Shown here: positions 8,451-17,181 of the stretch, in pieces
Numbering within the stretch: position 1 is the stretch's first letter
How the letters are laid out: each line of letters opens with the position of its first letter
Assembly (NCBI GenBank): GCA_045600125.1
Contig: JAZRXH010000095.1
Span: 15,214 to 79,213 of the forward strand
DNA from: SIG622 sp045600125
Lineage (GTDB): Bacteria; Bacillota; Clostridia; Oscillospirales; CAG-382
Length of the DNA: 64,000 bases
Reading direction: 5' to 3'
Position numbers and translations under genes: made by a program
The notes under the pieces: model-generated
Told to the model about the DNA's origin: nothing
The model's input: the letters and a program-made list of their open reading frames with translations, nothing else
Databases searched by the model: none

Positions 8451-8918
8451 TTACCTGCCTGAAGGATCCACGGTGTTATTCCCGAAGACCGGCTCGTATT
8501 CCGCTTCTTTTCCTTTGTCGCCTTTTCTCAGAAGCGCCTTTATGCCGGCAGAGGCGAAGGCGACGAAGGCATAGAGCACCGTAAAGATCGTGCTGAGAAT
8601 GATGACGTTGATCTTTCCGTTATCGGTCTGCACGAGCAGAACAAAAGCAAGGAAGAAGGCACCGAAGCACAGAACGAACTTCAAAAGCTCCCGCACGGCG
8701 CTTTCCAGCTTCTTCGGCAGATCAAGAAGGGTTATAAACAGTGCGGACAGGGCAGAGAAGAGGAGCACCTGCAAAAAGAGTCTTATCACTCCTGTCCAGT
8801 CCGGGGCTTCGTTCACCGAAAAGATCCGGTTGAGGAGAAGAAGACCGAAGGAGGTGCAGGTGTAAAGCGAAAAGCAGATCCCGAAGAATTTCCCGAGTGT
8901 CAGAAGTAGTTTTTTCAT
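8451..8918 (-). CDS. Small four-helix membrane protein
   Basis: 155 residues with four hydrophobic segments at roughly 5-28, 42-66, 80-100 and 104-128 and a charged C-terminal tail. I do not recognise a catalytic motif. The size and four-helix layout recall DUF3021-type proteins, but this is a weak match by eye. It is read from the minus-strand promoter at 8982-9010 and lies 25 nt upstream of the THUMP methyltransferase, so it probably heads that operon. Confidence 0.6.
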   Translation of the reverse strand: MKKLLLTLGKFFGICFSLYTCTSFGLLLLNRIFSVNEAPDWTGVIRLFLQVLLFSALSALFITLLDLPKKLESAVRELLKFVLCFGAFFLAFVLLVQTDNGKINVIILSTIFTVLYAFVAFASAGIKALLRKGDKGKEAEYEPVFGNNTVDPSGR

Positions 8919-8981
8919 TTTGTGTGATTCCGTTCCTTTCCGGCTTGTAAAGTCATTTTATAATTGCATTTTTTCCCTTCC

Positions 8982-9010
8982 ACTATACCACACTTTTTTC
9001 CTTCTTGCAA
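8982..9010 (-). promoter_or_regulatory. Sigma-A promoter for the minus-strand operon
   Basis: On the minus strand TTGCAA (9005-9010), 17-bp spacer, TATAGT (8982-8987) with an upstream TG. It lies about 65 bp before the four-helix membrane protein. Confidence 0.65.
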
Positions 9011-9112
9011 GGGCGAAAACGTAAAAAGCGGGAAAAGAGACGGCGTTTTGCAAAAAAGTTTCACGAAGCGATACAAAAGTTTACACGGCTTGCCTTTCTG
9101 TTTGCGCCATTT

Positions 9113-9122
9113 GTGATATAAT
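9113..9122 (+). promoter_or_regulatory. Extended -10 promoter for the DUF5685 operon
   Basis: TGATATAAT (TATAAT at 9117-9122 with TG one base upstream) and only a weak -35. The two divergent promoters in 8919-9160 share this gap, which holds nothing else recognisable. Confidence 0.6.
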
Positions 9123-9160
9123 AAACGGTAAAACGGAATCGTATGGAAGCGAGGCACACC

Positions 9161-10096
9161 ATGTTCGGATATATTCGCCCTTATAAGCCCGAGCTGAAAA
9201 TCAGAGAATATGCCGCCTATCGGGCGGTATACTGCGGACTCTGCCATACGGCGGGTAAGAAGATCGGTATATTTTCAAGGTTCTTCCTGAACTACGACTA
9301 CGTGTTCCTCGCCATGCTCCGCATGGTGCTGACGAACCGTGAATACACGCTGGAAAAAGAACGGTGCTTTGTGAATCCTTTCCGGAAAGACGACGTTGTA
9401 TCGGAAAATGAAGAGATGGTCCTCTCGGCGGCGGTCTTTTCTGTGCTGGCGTATCACAAGGCTCTTGACAACGTGAAGGATGAAAAGGCGTTTGCAAAGT
9501 TTTTTGCTCGTATGATCCTTCCCATGACGGAACACATGCGAAAAAAAGCGATGGCGCTCGGCTTTCCGGATATTGACCTTGCCGCAAGCGACTGCATGGA
9601 AATGCTTTCGGAAAACGAAGAAAAGGCGCTTCCGGACATTGAGAAAAACGCCGATATCTTCGGCGAGATGCTGGCGTATTTCCTTGCAAGAGGACTTGGT
9701 GAAGATAAAAAGGAAACGGCACGGAGCATCGGCTTTGCCGTGGGGCGGTTCATCTACTTTGCCGACGCCGCAGACGACCTTGCAAAGGACGAAAAAAGCG
9801 GCTCGTACAATCCGCTCCTTTTGCAGTACGGGAGCAGAACGGAAGCCGAAAAGGCGGTGCGGGAATTCGCTCCTTCGCTCCTTCGCGAGACCGATGAATG
9901 CGCCGACCTTCTCGGAGAGATGCGTCCGCTTCTTTCTCCCGCCCTTCGGGAGCTTTGCGACATTTCAAGAAACATTCTGTATCTCGGCACAAGCTCCGTC
10001 CTGTCCGGGATCCTGTGCGGGAAAAAGAGAAAGGAAAACGAAGACGGTTTCCTTGACGGTTCCGACGTCGGAAAAACGACCGAAAAAGCGGATTAA
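9161..10096 (+). CDS. DUF5685 family protein
   Basis: 311 residues, beginning MFGYIRPYKPELK and carrying an early YCGLCHT cysteine pair, then LNYDYVFLAML, all hallmarks I associate with DUF5685. The second half holds an Asp-rich stretch DAADDLAKDEKSGSYNP that resembles the metal-binding motifs of all-helical isoprenoid (squalene/phytoene) synthases; that link is inference. The start at 9161 is preferred over 9143 because GAGG (9149-9152) then sits 8 nt away and the family begins MFGY. It is co-transcribed with a J-domain protein and a membrane protein. Biochemical role unknown. Confidence 0.8.
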   Translation: MFGYIRPYKPELKIREYAAYRAVYCGLCHTAGKKIGIFSRFFLNYDYVFLAMLRMVLTNREYTLEKERCFVNPFRKDDVVSENEEMVLSAAVFSVLAYHKALDNVKDEKAFAKFFARMILPMTEHMRKKAMALGFPDIDLAASDCMEMLSENEEKALPDIEKNADIFGEMLAYFLARGLGEDKKETARSIGFAVGRFIYFADAADDLAKDEKSGSYNPLLLQYGSRTEAEKAVREFAPSLLRETDECADLLGEMRPLLSPALRELCDISRNILYLGTSSVLSGILCGKKRKENEDGFLDGSDVGKTTEKAD

Positions 10097-10165
10097 CGTT
10101 TTGACCCTGCCTTGTTTCCCATTCCTGCTTTCAGAAACAATCAGAAACAAAAGGAGATGGACCGA

Positions 10166-10864
10166 TTGAGATCCCCCTATGAAATACTCGGCGTTTCCCC
10201 CGGCGCCACCGATGAAGAGATCAAAAAGGCATACCGAGAGCTTGCCAAGAAATATCATCCCGACGCAAACCCCGACAACGCCTATGCGGCGCAGAAAATG
10301 AGCGAGATCAACGCCGCCTACGACAGGATCGCGGAAATGCGCAAAAACGGTTCTTCTTATGAGAGCGGTACCGACGACGATTTCTCGTCGCAGAACACTT
10401 CCGGCAGCGGAAGCTATACCGGCAGTCATACCTACGGACCTTACGGGTCATACGGCTTTGGCAATATGGGTCCCGAGGAGGCGGCGAAGCTTCTTTCGGA
10501 CGCAAGAAGGCTTTTGCAGAACGGCAATCTTATCGGTGCTCTTTCGGCGCTCGACCGTATTCCGACGTCGCTCCGCAATGCCGAGTGGCATTATCTTACC
10601 GGATGCGTGTACAGCGGACTCGGCAGCTATACGAGAGCGTCAAGCGAATTCGGTGCCGCTCTTTCCCTTGACCCCGATAACGAAGAATACAGAAGGGCGA
10701 AGCAGGAGGCAAATTCCCGCTCCGGCGGATACAGGCGCTATACCGATGACTCCGATTCGACGTACATCCCCTTCGGGTGTCTGTGCCCCTGCGATTCCTG
10801 CTGTGACGTCTGCGCCTGCATGGCGTGCTCGAACATACTCATGAACTGTCTGTGCGGAAGATGA
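10166..10864 (+). CDS. J-domain (DnaJ-like) protein with cysteine-rich tail
   Basis: 232 residues. The J domain fills residues 1-70 with the HPD tripeptide at 31-33, which stimulates DnaK ATPase. A Gly/Ser/Tyr-rich linker and a TPR-like helical region (about 105-180) follow. The last 28 residues contain ten cysteines in a CxCxC-x2-CC-x2-CxC-type pattern, a likely metal site. I choose the TTG at 10166: AAGGAG (10151-10156) directly abuts the ATG at 10157, which would leave no spacing, while it is 9 nt from the TTG. It is not a classical DnaJ, since the G/F-zinc finger-CTD layout is absent. It sits between the DUF5685 gene and a membrane protein gene. Confidence 0.82.
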   Translation: MRSPYEILGVSPGATDEEIKKAYRELAKKYHPDANPDNAYAAQKMSEINAAYDRIAEMRKNGSSYESGTDDDFSSQNTSGSGSYTGSHTYGPYGSYGFGNMGPEEAAKLLSDARRLLQNGNLIGALSALDRIPTSLRNAEWHYLTGCVYSGLGSYTRASSEFGAALSLDPDNEEYRRAKQEANSRSGGYRRYTDDSDSTYIPFGCLCPCDSCCDVCACMACSNILMNCLCGR

Positions 10865-10928
10865 GATTTCTGCCTTCCCGTCGAGGGTATACCGACTTTT
10901 GGACGATTGCTACGGAGAATTCCCGGAT

Positions 10929-11459
10929 ATGAGAAACAACAACACGAAAAGAATTGCCGCCTCCGCCATTCTTTCGGCGCTTGCGGCGGTGCTTCTGTTC
11001 ATCGGAAGCATTCTCGATATACTGGATCTTACCTGTGCGGCTGCGGCTTCTCTGTCGACGGCGTTTGCGGCGGAGGAGCTGAAGGGAAAATACCCGCTCT
11101 GCGTATGGGCGGTCGCCTCGGCGCTGGCGCTTTTTTTGATGCCGTCCTCCACGGCGGTGATGTATTATGCCGTTTTCATCGGCTTTTATCCGCTTCTGAA
11201 AAATCTTCTTGAAAAGCTGCCCGGTATTCTTGCTCTCTTTCTGAAGTTCCTTCTTTTCAACGCCGCCGTCACCGCTCTGTTCTTCCTTGCACGGTGGGTG
11301 TTCCTCGATGAGGGAACGGAGGCGGGAGCTCTGGCGGTCACGCTTGTCTACGTGCTTTCCAATATCTTTTTTGCGGCGTACGACCTTGCCCTCGGAAATC
11401 TGTTGAAGATGTACCGGCGGCACTTCCGGAAGGTATGGAGGATCGACAGATATCTATAA
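10929..11459 (+). CDS. Multi-spanning membrane protein of unknown function
   Basis: 176 residues with about five hydrophobic segments and a basic C-terminus (MYRRHFRKVWRIDRYL). The ATG at 10929 follows GGAG (10914-10917); an in-frame ATG at 10899 has no ribosome site. The alternating helices and Gly/Ala-rich first segment recall small vitamin-transporter S components, but no binding motif is identifiable. It is 64 nt after the J-domain gene on the same strand, so it likely belongs to that operon. Confidence 0.65.
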   Translation: MRNNNTKRIAASAILSALAAVLLFIGSILDILDLTCAAAASLSTAFAAEELKGKYPLCVWAVASALALFLMPSSTAVMYYAVFIGFYPLLKNLLEKLPGILALFLKFLLFNAAVTALFFLARWVFLDEGTEAGALAVTLVYVLSNIFFAAYDLALGNLLKMYRRHFRKVWRIDRYL

Positions 11460-11523
11460 CAGGCATAAAAGGCGGCTTTCATATATTTCTCTTAAAATTC
11501 ACACGCACGTCACAATATGATGA

Positions 11524-11580
11524 TATAATGTCGCTTATGCGGGGACAGTCGGCGATTATTACGTTGTCGGGACGGCTGTC
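11524..11580 (+). promoter_or_regulatory. Extended -10 promoter and leader hairpin for the foldase gene
   Basis: TGATATAAT places TATAAT at 11524-11529. The leader holds an 8-bp stem, GACAGTCG (11544-11551) with CGGCTGTC (11573-11580). Confidence 0.55.
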
Positions 11581-11631
11581 TGCAATCAAAGCATATCCAA
11601 AATACATCAATAAAAAAGGACGGAAAAAACA

Positions 11632-12738
11632 ATGAACAAGACAAAAATCGCAGCTCTCCTTCTGGCATCTCTGCTGTGTGCGGCTTCTCTGGTATCCTGC
11701 GACAACACCGATAATGCGCCCGATAATACGCCCGAAAACGGAGCCGAAGCGACGAATACCGGCGATGAAAACGGCGAAAGCGGTGACGTTGCCGCCGACG
11801 CTGCGGGACTTTCCGCTTATAACTGGAAATACGCCGACGACGAGCCCTTCCTCAAGGTGGGCGACGATATCGTGAACTTTGACGAATACCGCTACTACTT
11901 CATGTCCACCCGTATGGCATATGACGGCGGCGACGAATCCTACTGGAACGAAGAGACCGAGGCACAGCTCCGGCAGACCGTTACCGAAAATATCAGCGTA
12001 AGACACGCCGCAAAGGCGCTCTGCGAGGAGCTCGGTATCGAGATCACCGACGCCGATCTTCAGGTCATGCGCGATCAGATTGATGCTTCCGTCGGATACT
12101 ACGGCGGCGAGGAGGTTTTTGCCGAAATTCTCGACTCCAATTACCTTACCTCCGAGCTCTTTGACAAGCTCAGCGTATACGACATCTATGTGCAGAAGCT
12201 CTATGAATACTTCGGCGACGACGAGTCTGTCCTCGAGTACGCAAAGCAGAATTACGTGCGGGTTTCCCACGTGCTGGTCAATGCCACCGACGAATCCGGC
12301 GTTCTTCTCGAGGGGGACGCTCTTGCCGAGAAGAAGGCGATTGCCGACGAGGTCTATGAAAAGGCTGTTGCCGGTGAAGACTTTGACGGGCTTGTTGCCG
12401 ACTACGGCGAAGACCCCGGCATGGTAAACAATACGGTGGGTTACTATTTCACCTACGGTCAGATGGTCAGCGAGTTCGAAGAGGCTTCCTTTGCGCTGGA
12501 GGTCGGCGAGATCAGCGAGCCCGTGCTCACCAGTTACGGCTATCACATCATCAAGAAGCTCCCCATGGAGGATTCCTACATCCTTGACAAAAACGGCGAA
12601 GTATACGGAGCGATTCAGGATGCTATGTGCGGCGAAACGGTATACGAAGCCGTTATGAGCGTCAGCGACGGTCTTACCACCGAGAATACCGAGGCGAGCG
12701 AGAACGTTACGCTGGACAGCATCGCTTCCCACAAATAA
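11632..12738 (+). CDS. Lipoprotein parvulin-type peptidyl-prolyl isomerase (PrsA-like foldase)
   Basis: 368 residues. A lipoprotein signal peptide with lipobox LVSC puts the acylated Cys at 23. An acidic, low-complexity linker (25-60) follows, then a SurA/PrsA-type helical region and a PpiC rotamase domain (about 205-330) with VSHVLV, DFDGLVADYGEDPG, GYYFTYGQMVSEFEEASFAL and SYGYHIIKKL. Such proteins help exported proteins fold on the outer face of the membrane. It has its own promoter and terminator. Given the many exported proteins in the window, a role as their foldase is reasonable, but that is inference. Confidence 0.9.
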   Translation: MNKTKIAALLLASLLCAASLVSCDNTDNAPDNTPENGAEATNTGDENGESGDVAADAAGLSAYNWKYADDEPFLKVGDDIVNFDEYRYYFMSTRMAYDGGDESYWNEETEAQLRQTVTENISVRHAAKALCEELGIEITDADLQVMRDQIDASVGYYGGEEVFAEILDSNYLTSELFDKLSVYDIYVQKLYEYFGDDESVLEYAKQNYVRVSHVLVNATDESGVLLEGDALAEKKAIADEVYEKAVAGEDFDGLVADYGEDPGMVNNTVGYYFTYGQMVSEFEEASFALEVGEISEPVLTSYGYHIIKKLPMEDSYILDKNGEVYGAIQDAMCGETVYEAVMSVSDGLTTENTEASENVTLDSIASHK

Positions 12739-12768
12739 TAATCGTCTGTCTGTTGTGAGAACATACCG

Positions 12769-12806
12769 GATCTCCTCTGTGAAAGCAGGGGAGATCTCTT
12801 CTTTTG
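12769..12806 (+). terminator. Terminator after the foldase gene
   Basis: GATCTCCTCTG (12769-12779) pairs with CAGGGGAGATC (12786-12796) over 11 bp, followed by a T-rich tract. Confidence 0.8.
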
Positions 12807-12842
12807 CCGAAATGGAATTTTTTAGTTGACACTTGCCGGAAT

Positions 12843-12867
12843 ACAGTCCGACAGTCCGACAGTGCCG
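12843..12867. repeat. Three short direct repeats upstream of a promoter
   Basis: Two exact ACAGTCCG units (12843-12850, 12851-12858) and a third, ACAGTGCCG. They end 19 bp before the -35 box of the following promoter. Confidence 0.5.
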
Positions 12868-12886
12868 AAGATTTTGCCCTGAATTC

Positions 12887-12915
12887 TTGACAAACGGGAA
12901 ATATTGTGGTAAAAT
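12887..12915 (+). promoter_or_regulatory. Sigma-A promoter for GNAT-gltX-glnS
   Basis: TTGACA (12887-12892), 17-bp spacer, TAAAAT (12910-12915). Confidence 0.7.
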
Positions 12916-13012
12916 ATATTATCTGATTTTATATTCTGCCGAAGGAAGCGCCGTGTGCCGAGAGTGCGCCGGTTAAGTCTATGAACGGCGTCATTTTTGA
13001 AGGAGGCAAGGG

Positions 13013-13558
13013 ATGCAGATAAAGAAACTGAAAAAAGAGCAGTACAGGGATTACGTTCTTCATTACACCTACACCTCCGAATACCACTACAAGGCGGCGC
13101 TTTGCGAGGATGCGAAGGGATTTTCCTTTCGGTTCGTTCTTGAAAAGCTCCCGGAGGTCCTCGACAGAGATTGTTACGATACCCTCTTTCAGCCCTATTG
13201 GAAGCGGGTCTCGGCTTTCGGCGTCTTTGAGGAAAACGCCGACGAAAACGCTGAGCCGATCGCCGTACTGGAGCTTGCCCGAGAGGACTGGAACAACCGT
13301 CTCATCATTTCCCAGCTTCTCGTAAACGAAGGGTACCGAGGAAAGGGCATCGGCAAAATGCTCATCGACAAGGCGAAGAGCGTCGCCGTAAAGGAAGACT
13401 TCCGGCTTATCACCCTTGAGACGCAGAGCTGCAATATCCCCGCCATTGAGTTTTACAAAAAATGCGGCTTTACGTTTGCCGGGACAAACCTCCATTTCTA
13501 CTCGAACGACGACATATCCGAGAACGAAGTGATGCTGGAAATGGTATATCTTTACTGA
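13013..13558 (+). CDS. GNAT family N-acetyltransferase
   Basis: 181 residues. The acetyl-CoA loop is seen as NEGYRGKGIGKMLIDKA (about 104-120) and the late GNAT strand-helix as CNIPAIEFYKKCGF (about 141-154). The N-terminal 70 residues are family-specific. A strong AAGGAGG ribosome site precedes the ATG. It is first in an operon with gltX and glnS (42 nt and 51 nt gaps). The substrate is unknown; co-expression with tRNA synthetases need not mean a tRNA or antibiotic role. Confidence 0.82.
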   Translation: MQIKKLKKEQYRDYVLHYTYTSEYHYKAALCEDAKGFSFRFVLEKLPEVLDRDCYDTLFQPYWKRVSAFGVFEENADENAEPIAVLELAREDWNNRLIISQLLVNEGYRGKGIGKMLIDKAKSVAVKEDFRLITLETQSCNIPAIEFYKKCGFTFAGTNLHFYSNDDISENEVMLEMVYLY

Positions 13559-13600
13559 TACCGTTATATTTCGGAAAATAAGGAAAGGACGAAAAAATAA

Positions 13601-15271
13601 ATGGAAAACAACGTACAGAAGCTCGAAGAGCTGGCAAAGGTGATATTCCCCGAGCTGACAGACGAGGACACCGTCGAAATGCTGGAAGCCAAGTTCCCGC
13701 CGAGAAATCTCCCCGAGGGAGCCAAGGTAACGAGAATGGCGCCCAGTCCCACCGGCTCCATGCATCTCGGAAACCTCTACGGCGCTCTTGCCGACGAGCG
13801 GGTGGCACATTCCTCCGAGGGCGGCGTGTTCATGCTCCGTATCGAGGATACCGACGATAAGAGAGAAGTCCCCGGCGCCGTGGAAAAGATTTTGAAATAT
13901 CTCGGCGGCTTCGGTCTCGGCTTTGACGAGGGCGCCGTTGCCGACGGCGATATGGGCGACTACGGTCCCTACCGGCAGAGACAGAGAGCAAGGTTCTATC
14001 ACATCGTGGCAAAGAAGCTCATCCTCGACGGAAGAGCATACCCCTGCTTCTGCAGTGCCGAGGAGCTTGAAGCCCAGCACAAGCTGCAGGAGGAGAGAAA
14101 AGAAAACTTCGGCTATTACGGAAAGTACGCCGTACACCGTGATATGGATATCGACGAAGCCATCGCCAAGATCAGAAACGGCGAGTCCTTCGTTCTCCGC
14201 TTCCGCTCCATGGGCGACCCCGAAAAGAAGGTCATTTTTGAGGACAGCATCAAGGGAAAACTGGAGATCCCCGAGAACGATCAGGACTTCGTGCTCCTGA
14301 AGTCCGACGGCATCCCGACCTATCACTTCGCACACGTGGTAGACGACCACTTCATGCGCACCACCGACGTGATAAGAGGCGAGGAGTGGCTTTCCACCCT
14401 TCCGTGGCATATCGAGCTCTGGGCGGCTTCCGGTTTCAGAAGACCCCGTTTTGCGCATACCTCGCAGGTGCTCAAGTTCGACGAGGAGATCGGCTCCAAG
14501 CGCAAGATGTCCAAGAGAAAGGACCCCGAGTGCTCTCTCGAATTCTACTATACCAAGGGCTATCCGCAGGAAGCCGTTATCGAATATCTCATGACGCTCC
14601 TCAACTCCAACTTTGAAGAGTGGAGAGCCAAGAATCCCGAAGCAAGCTACCGTGATTTCAAATTCACCACCAAGAAGATGTCCGCCTCCGGCGCCCTCTT
14701 CGACGTGGTAAAGCTCAACGATATCTCCAAGAATCTCATTTCCCGCATGAGCGCCGAGGACGTATACGCCAAGGCGTCTGCATGGGCGAAGGAATACGAC
14801 GAAGAATTCTACAAGCTTCTTTCCCGTGACCAAGCCTTCTCCACCGCCGTATTTGCCATCGGCAGAGGCGGCAAGAAGCCGAGAAAGGACTTTGCCTGCT
14901 GGGACGAGGTACGGAGCTTCATCTCCTACTTCTTCGATGAGACCTTCACCGTAAACGCCGGAGAGTATCCGGAGAACGTATCCGAGAGCGAGAGAAAGGA
15001 GCTCCTTCGTGCCTATGCCGAAATATATAAGTCCGAAGCGGATGCCAACGGCTGGTTCGAGACCGTGAAGGCTCTCTCGGAAAAGTTCGGTTATACCTCG
15101 GATATGAAGGCATACAAGGCGGATCCCGCCGCCTTCAAGGGCTCTGTCACCGATATCAGCACGGTCATCCGTGTGGCGATCACCGGCAGAAAGAATTCCC
15201 CCGATCTTTATACCATCTGCGATCTTCTCGGAGTGGATAGGGTAAAGGCACGCCTTGCGGCGCAGGCATAA
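13601..15271 (+). CDS. gltX: Glutamate--tRNA ligase
   Basis: 556 residues, class I synthetase that charges tRNA-Glu. The HIGH-type motif appears as SPTGSMHLGN near residue 48 and KMSKR near 301. An N-terminal extension of about 44 residues before the ATP site, and the greater length than the usual 480-490, match a Clostridia subtype. Catalytic-domain features RIEDTDD and FAHVVDDHFM are present. It is followed by glnS, so glutamine is charged directly here and need not pass through Glu-tRNA-Gln amidation. Confidence 0.95.
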   Translation: MENNVQKLEELAKVIFPELTDEDTVEMLEAKFPPRNLPEGAKVTRMAPSPTGSMHLGNLYGALADERVAHSSEGGVFMLRIEDTDDKREVPGAVEKILKYLGGFGLGFDEGAVADGDMGDYGPYRQRQRARFYHIVAKKLILDGRAYPCFCSAEELEAQHKLQEERKENFGYYGKYAVHRDMDIDEAIAKIRNGESFVLRFRSMGDPEKKVIFEDSIKGKLEIPENDQDFVLLKSDGIPTYHFAHVVDDHFMRTTDVIRGEEWLSTLPWHIELWAASGFRRPRFAHTSQVLKFDEEIGSKRKMSKRKDPECSLEFYYTKGYPQEAVIEYLMTLLNSNFEEWRAKNPEASYRDFKFTTKKMSASGALFDVVKLNDISKNLISRMSAEDVYAKASAWAKEYDEEFYKLLSRDQAFSTAVFAIGRGGKKPRKDFACWDEVRSFISYFFDETFTVNAGEYPENVSESERKELLRAYAEIYKSEADANGWFETVKALSEKFGYTSDMKAYKADPAAFKGSVTDISTVIRVAITGRKNSPDLYTICDLLGVDRVKARLAAQA

Positions 15272-15322
15272 AAGAGCAGAAAAGAAACTACTGAAGGAAC
15301 AATCGAAAGGAACAACACTGCC

Positions 15323-16999
15323 ATGTCAGAAGAAATACTGAATACCGGTTCCAACTTTATCCATGATGAGATCGACGAGGATATAAGAGAGGGTTACTGC
15401 ACGAAGGTGCATACCCGGTTCCCGCCGGAGCCCAACGGCTACCTCCACATCGGAAGCGCCAAGGCCATCTGGATCAACTCCATGACCGCAAAGAAGTACG
15501 GCGGACTATTCAACCTCCGTTTTGACGATACCAACCCCGCCCGGGAGGACGACGAATTCGTACAGTCCATCGAAGAGGATCTGCGCTGGCTCGGCGCCGA
15601 ACCAACCGGCGGCATTTTCTACGGCTCGGACTATTTCGATAAGTGCTACGAATACGCCGTAAAGCTCATCAAGGACGGCAAGGCATATGTCTGCGACCTT
15701 TCCGCTGATGAGATGCGTGAGTACAGAGGCACCCTTACCGAGCCCGGCAAGGACAGCCCCTACCGCAACAGAAGCGTAGAGGAAAACCTCGACCTCTTCG
15801 AGAGAATGAAGAACGGCGAGTTCGAGGACGGCGCAAAGACCCTTCGTGCGAAGATCGATATGGCTTCGCCGAATATGAATATGCGTGACCCCGCCATTTA
15901 CCGTATCATCCATATTAACCACCACAGACAGGGCAACAGGTGGTGCATCTATCCTCTTTATGACTTTGCGCACCCCATTCAGGACGCCACCGAGGGCATC
16001 ACCCATTCCCTTTGCTCCATCGAGTTCAAAAACCACAGACCCCTTTACGAGTGGGTCATCGACAACATCGGTGTGGACAACAAGCCCAACCCCAAGCAGC
16101 GTGAATTTGCCCGCATGAACGTGACCTATACCGTCATGAGCAAGCGTTATCTGCGTGCGCTTGTTGAGGAAAAGCTGGTGGACGGATGGGACGACCCGAG
16201 AATGCCCACTCTTTGCGGACTTCGCCGGAGAGGCTACACGCCCAGCGCCATTTTTGAGTTCGTGAAGCGTTCCGGCATTTCAACCGCTCTTTCGCTCTGT
16301 GACATCGGTCTTCTCGAGCATTGCATAAGAGAAGAGCTGAACGGTACGGCAATGCGAAGAATGGCGGTGCTCGATCCGCTTCCCGTGGAGATCACAAACT
16401 TCGGAGACGACACCGAGTATTTCGAGGTCGTGAACAATCCAGAGCGTCCCGAGGACGGAATGCGGAAGATCCCCTTCACAAAGGAGCTTTACATCGAGAG
16501 AGGCGACTTCTCGGACAACCCTCCGCCAAAGTTCCAGCGCCTCAAGCCGGACGGCGAGGTGCGCCTGATGGGTGCCTATATCATCAAGTGCAACGAAGTC
16601 GTATACGACAAGGACGGAAACGTGGAGAAGCTGCTCTGCACCGCCGATCTTGAAACCGGGAACGGAATGCCCGCCGACGGCAGAAAGGTGAGAGGTACCG
16701 TCCACTGGGTAAGCAGTACACACAACGTGGAGGCGGACGTGAACCTTTACGAGCACCTCTTCAACATCGAGGACACCGGCGCCATCCCGGAGGACAAGAC
16801 CTTCCGTGATTACCTTACGCCGGATTCCCACAGGAAAATCCTGGGCGCAAAACTCGAGGAATCCATGAAGGACGCAAAGCTCGGCGACAAGTTCCAGTTC
16901 GTCCGCACCGGCTATTTCTGCCTCGACTCCAAGCACCCCGGCGAGTATAACCGTATCGAGACCCTCAAGGACAGCTACGGAAAGACTCTCAACAAGTAA
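15323..16999 (+). CDS. glnS: Glutamine--tRNA ligase
   Basis: 558 residues, normal GlnRS length. Class I signature PPEPNGYLHIGSAKA near residue 34 and VMSKRYL near 271; RFDDTNP follows the ATP site. The C-terminal half has the beta-barrel anticodon domain typical of GlnRS (KVRGTVHWVS, FVRTGYFCLD). Placement 51 nt after gltX with its own GAAAGGAA ribosome site suggests one transcript. It ends in a good terminator. Confidence 0.97.
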   Translation: MSEEILNTGSNFIHDEIDEDIREGYCTKVHTRFPPEPNGYLHIGSAKAIWINSMTAKKYGGLFNLRFDDTNPAREDDEFVQSIEEDLRWLGAEPTGGIFYGSDYFDKCYEYAVKLIKDGKAYVCDLSADEMREYRGTLTEPGKDSPYRNRSVEENLDLFERMKNGEFEDGAKTLRAKIDMASPNMNMRDPAIYRIIHINHHRQGNRWCIYPLYDFAHPIQDATEGITHSLCSIEFKNHRPLYEWVIDNIGVDNKPNPKQREFARMNVTYTVMSKRYLRALVEEKLVDGWDDPRMPTLCGLRRRGYTPSAIFEFVKRSGISTALSLCDIGLLEHCIREELNGTAMRRMAVLDPLPVEITNFGDDTEYFEVVNNPERPEDGMRKIPFTKELYIERGDFSDNPPPKFQRLKPDGEVRLMGAYIIKCNEVVYDKDGNVEKLLCTADLETGNGMPADGRKVRGTVHWVSSTHNVEADVNLYEHLFNIEDTGAIPEDKTFRDYLTPDSHRKILGAKLEESMKDAKLGDKFQFVRTGYFCLDSKHPGEYNRIETLKDSYGKTLNK

Positions 17000-17026
17000 G
17001 TTCAGATAAGACTGCGTAACAAAGAC

Positions 17027-17062
17027 AGAGCGTACCGGCTTATGGTGCGCTCTTCTTTTTTG
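17027..17062 (+). terminator. Terminator after glnS
   Basis: AGAGCGTACC (17027-17036) pairs with GGTGCGCTCT (17044-17053) and is followed by TCTTTTTTG. Confidence 0.88.
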
Positions 17063-17098
17063 CGTGCTTGTGTTTTTTCGGAAATCCTTATAAACACA

Positions 17099-17128
17099 TT
17101 GACATAATGTTTCCGTTTGTGGTATAAT
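17099..17128 (+). promoter_or_regulatory. Sigma-A promoter for the GH106-like gene
   Basis: TTGACA (17099-17104), 18-bp spacer, TATAAT (17123-17128). Confidence 0.75.
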
Positions 17129-17181
17129 CATCAAAGCGGTACCGGAATGTTTTCGGTAAACTGAATTTTCGAGGTGAGCTT

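Noticed and set aside
12826..12831. An extra TTGACA upstream of the GNAT gene
   Set aside because: No -10 element lies at a suitable distance; the TTGACA at 12887 with TAAAAT is better.
12929..14833. A 634-codon minus-strand frame opposite the GNAT and gltX genes
   Set aside because: It runs across a promoter and two well-supported genes and shows no family motif; it is a codon-bias shadow.
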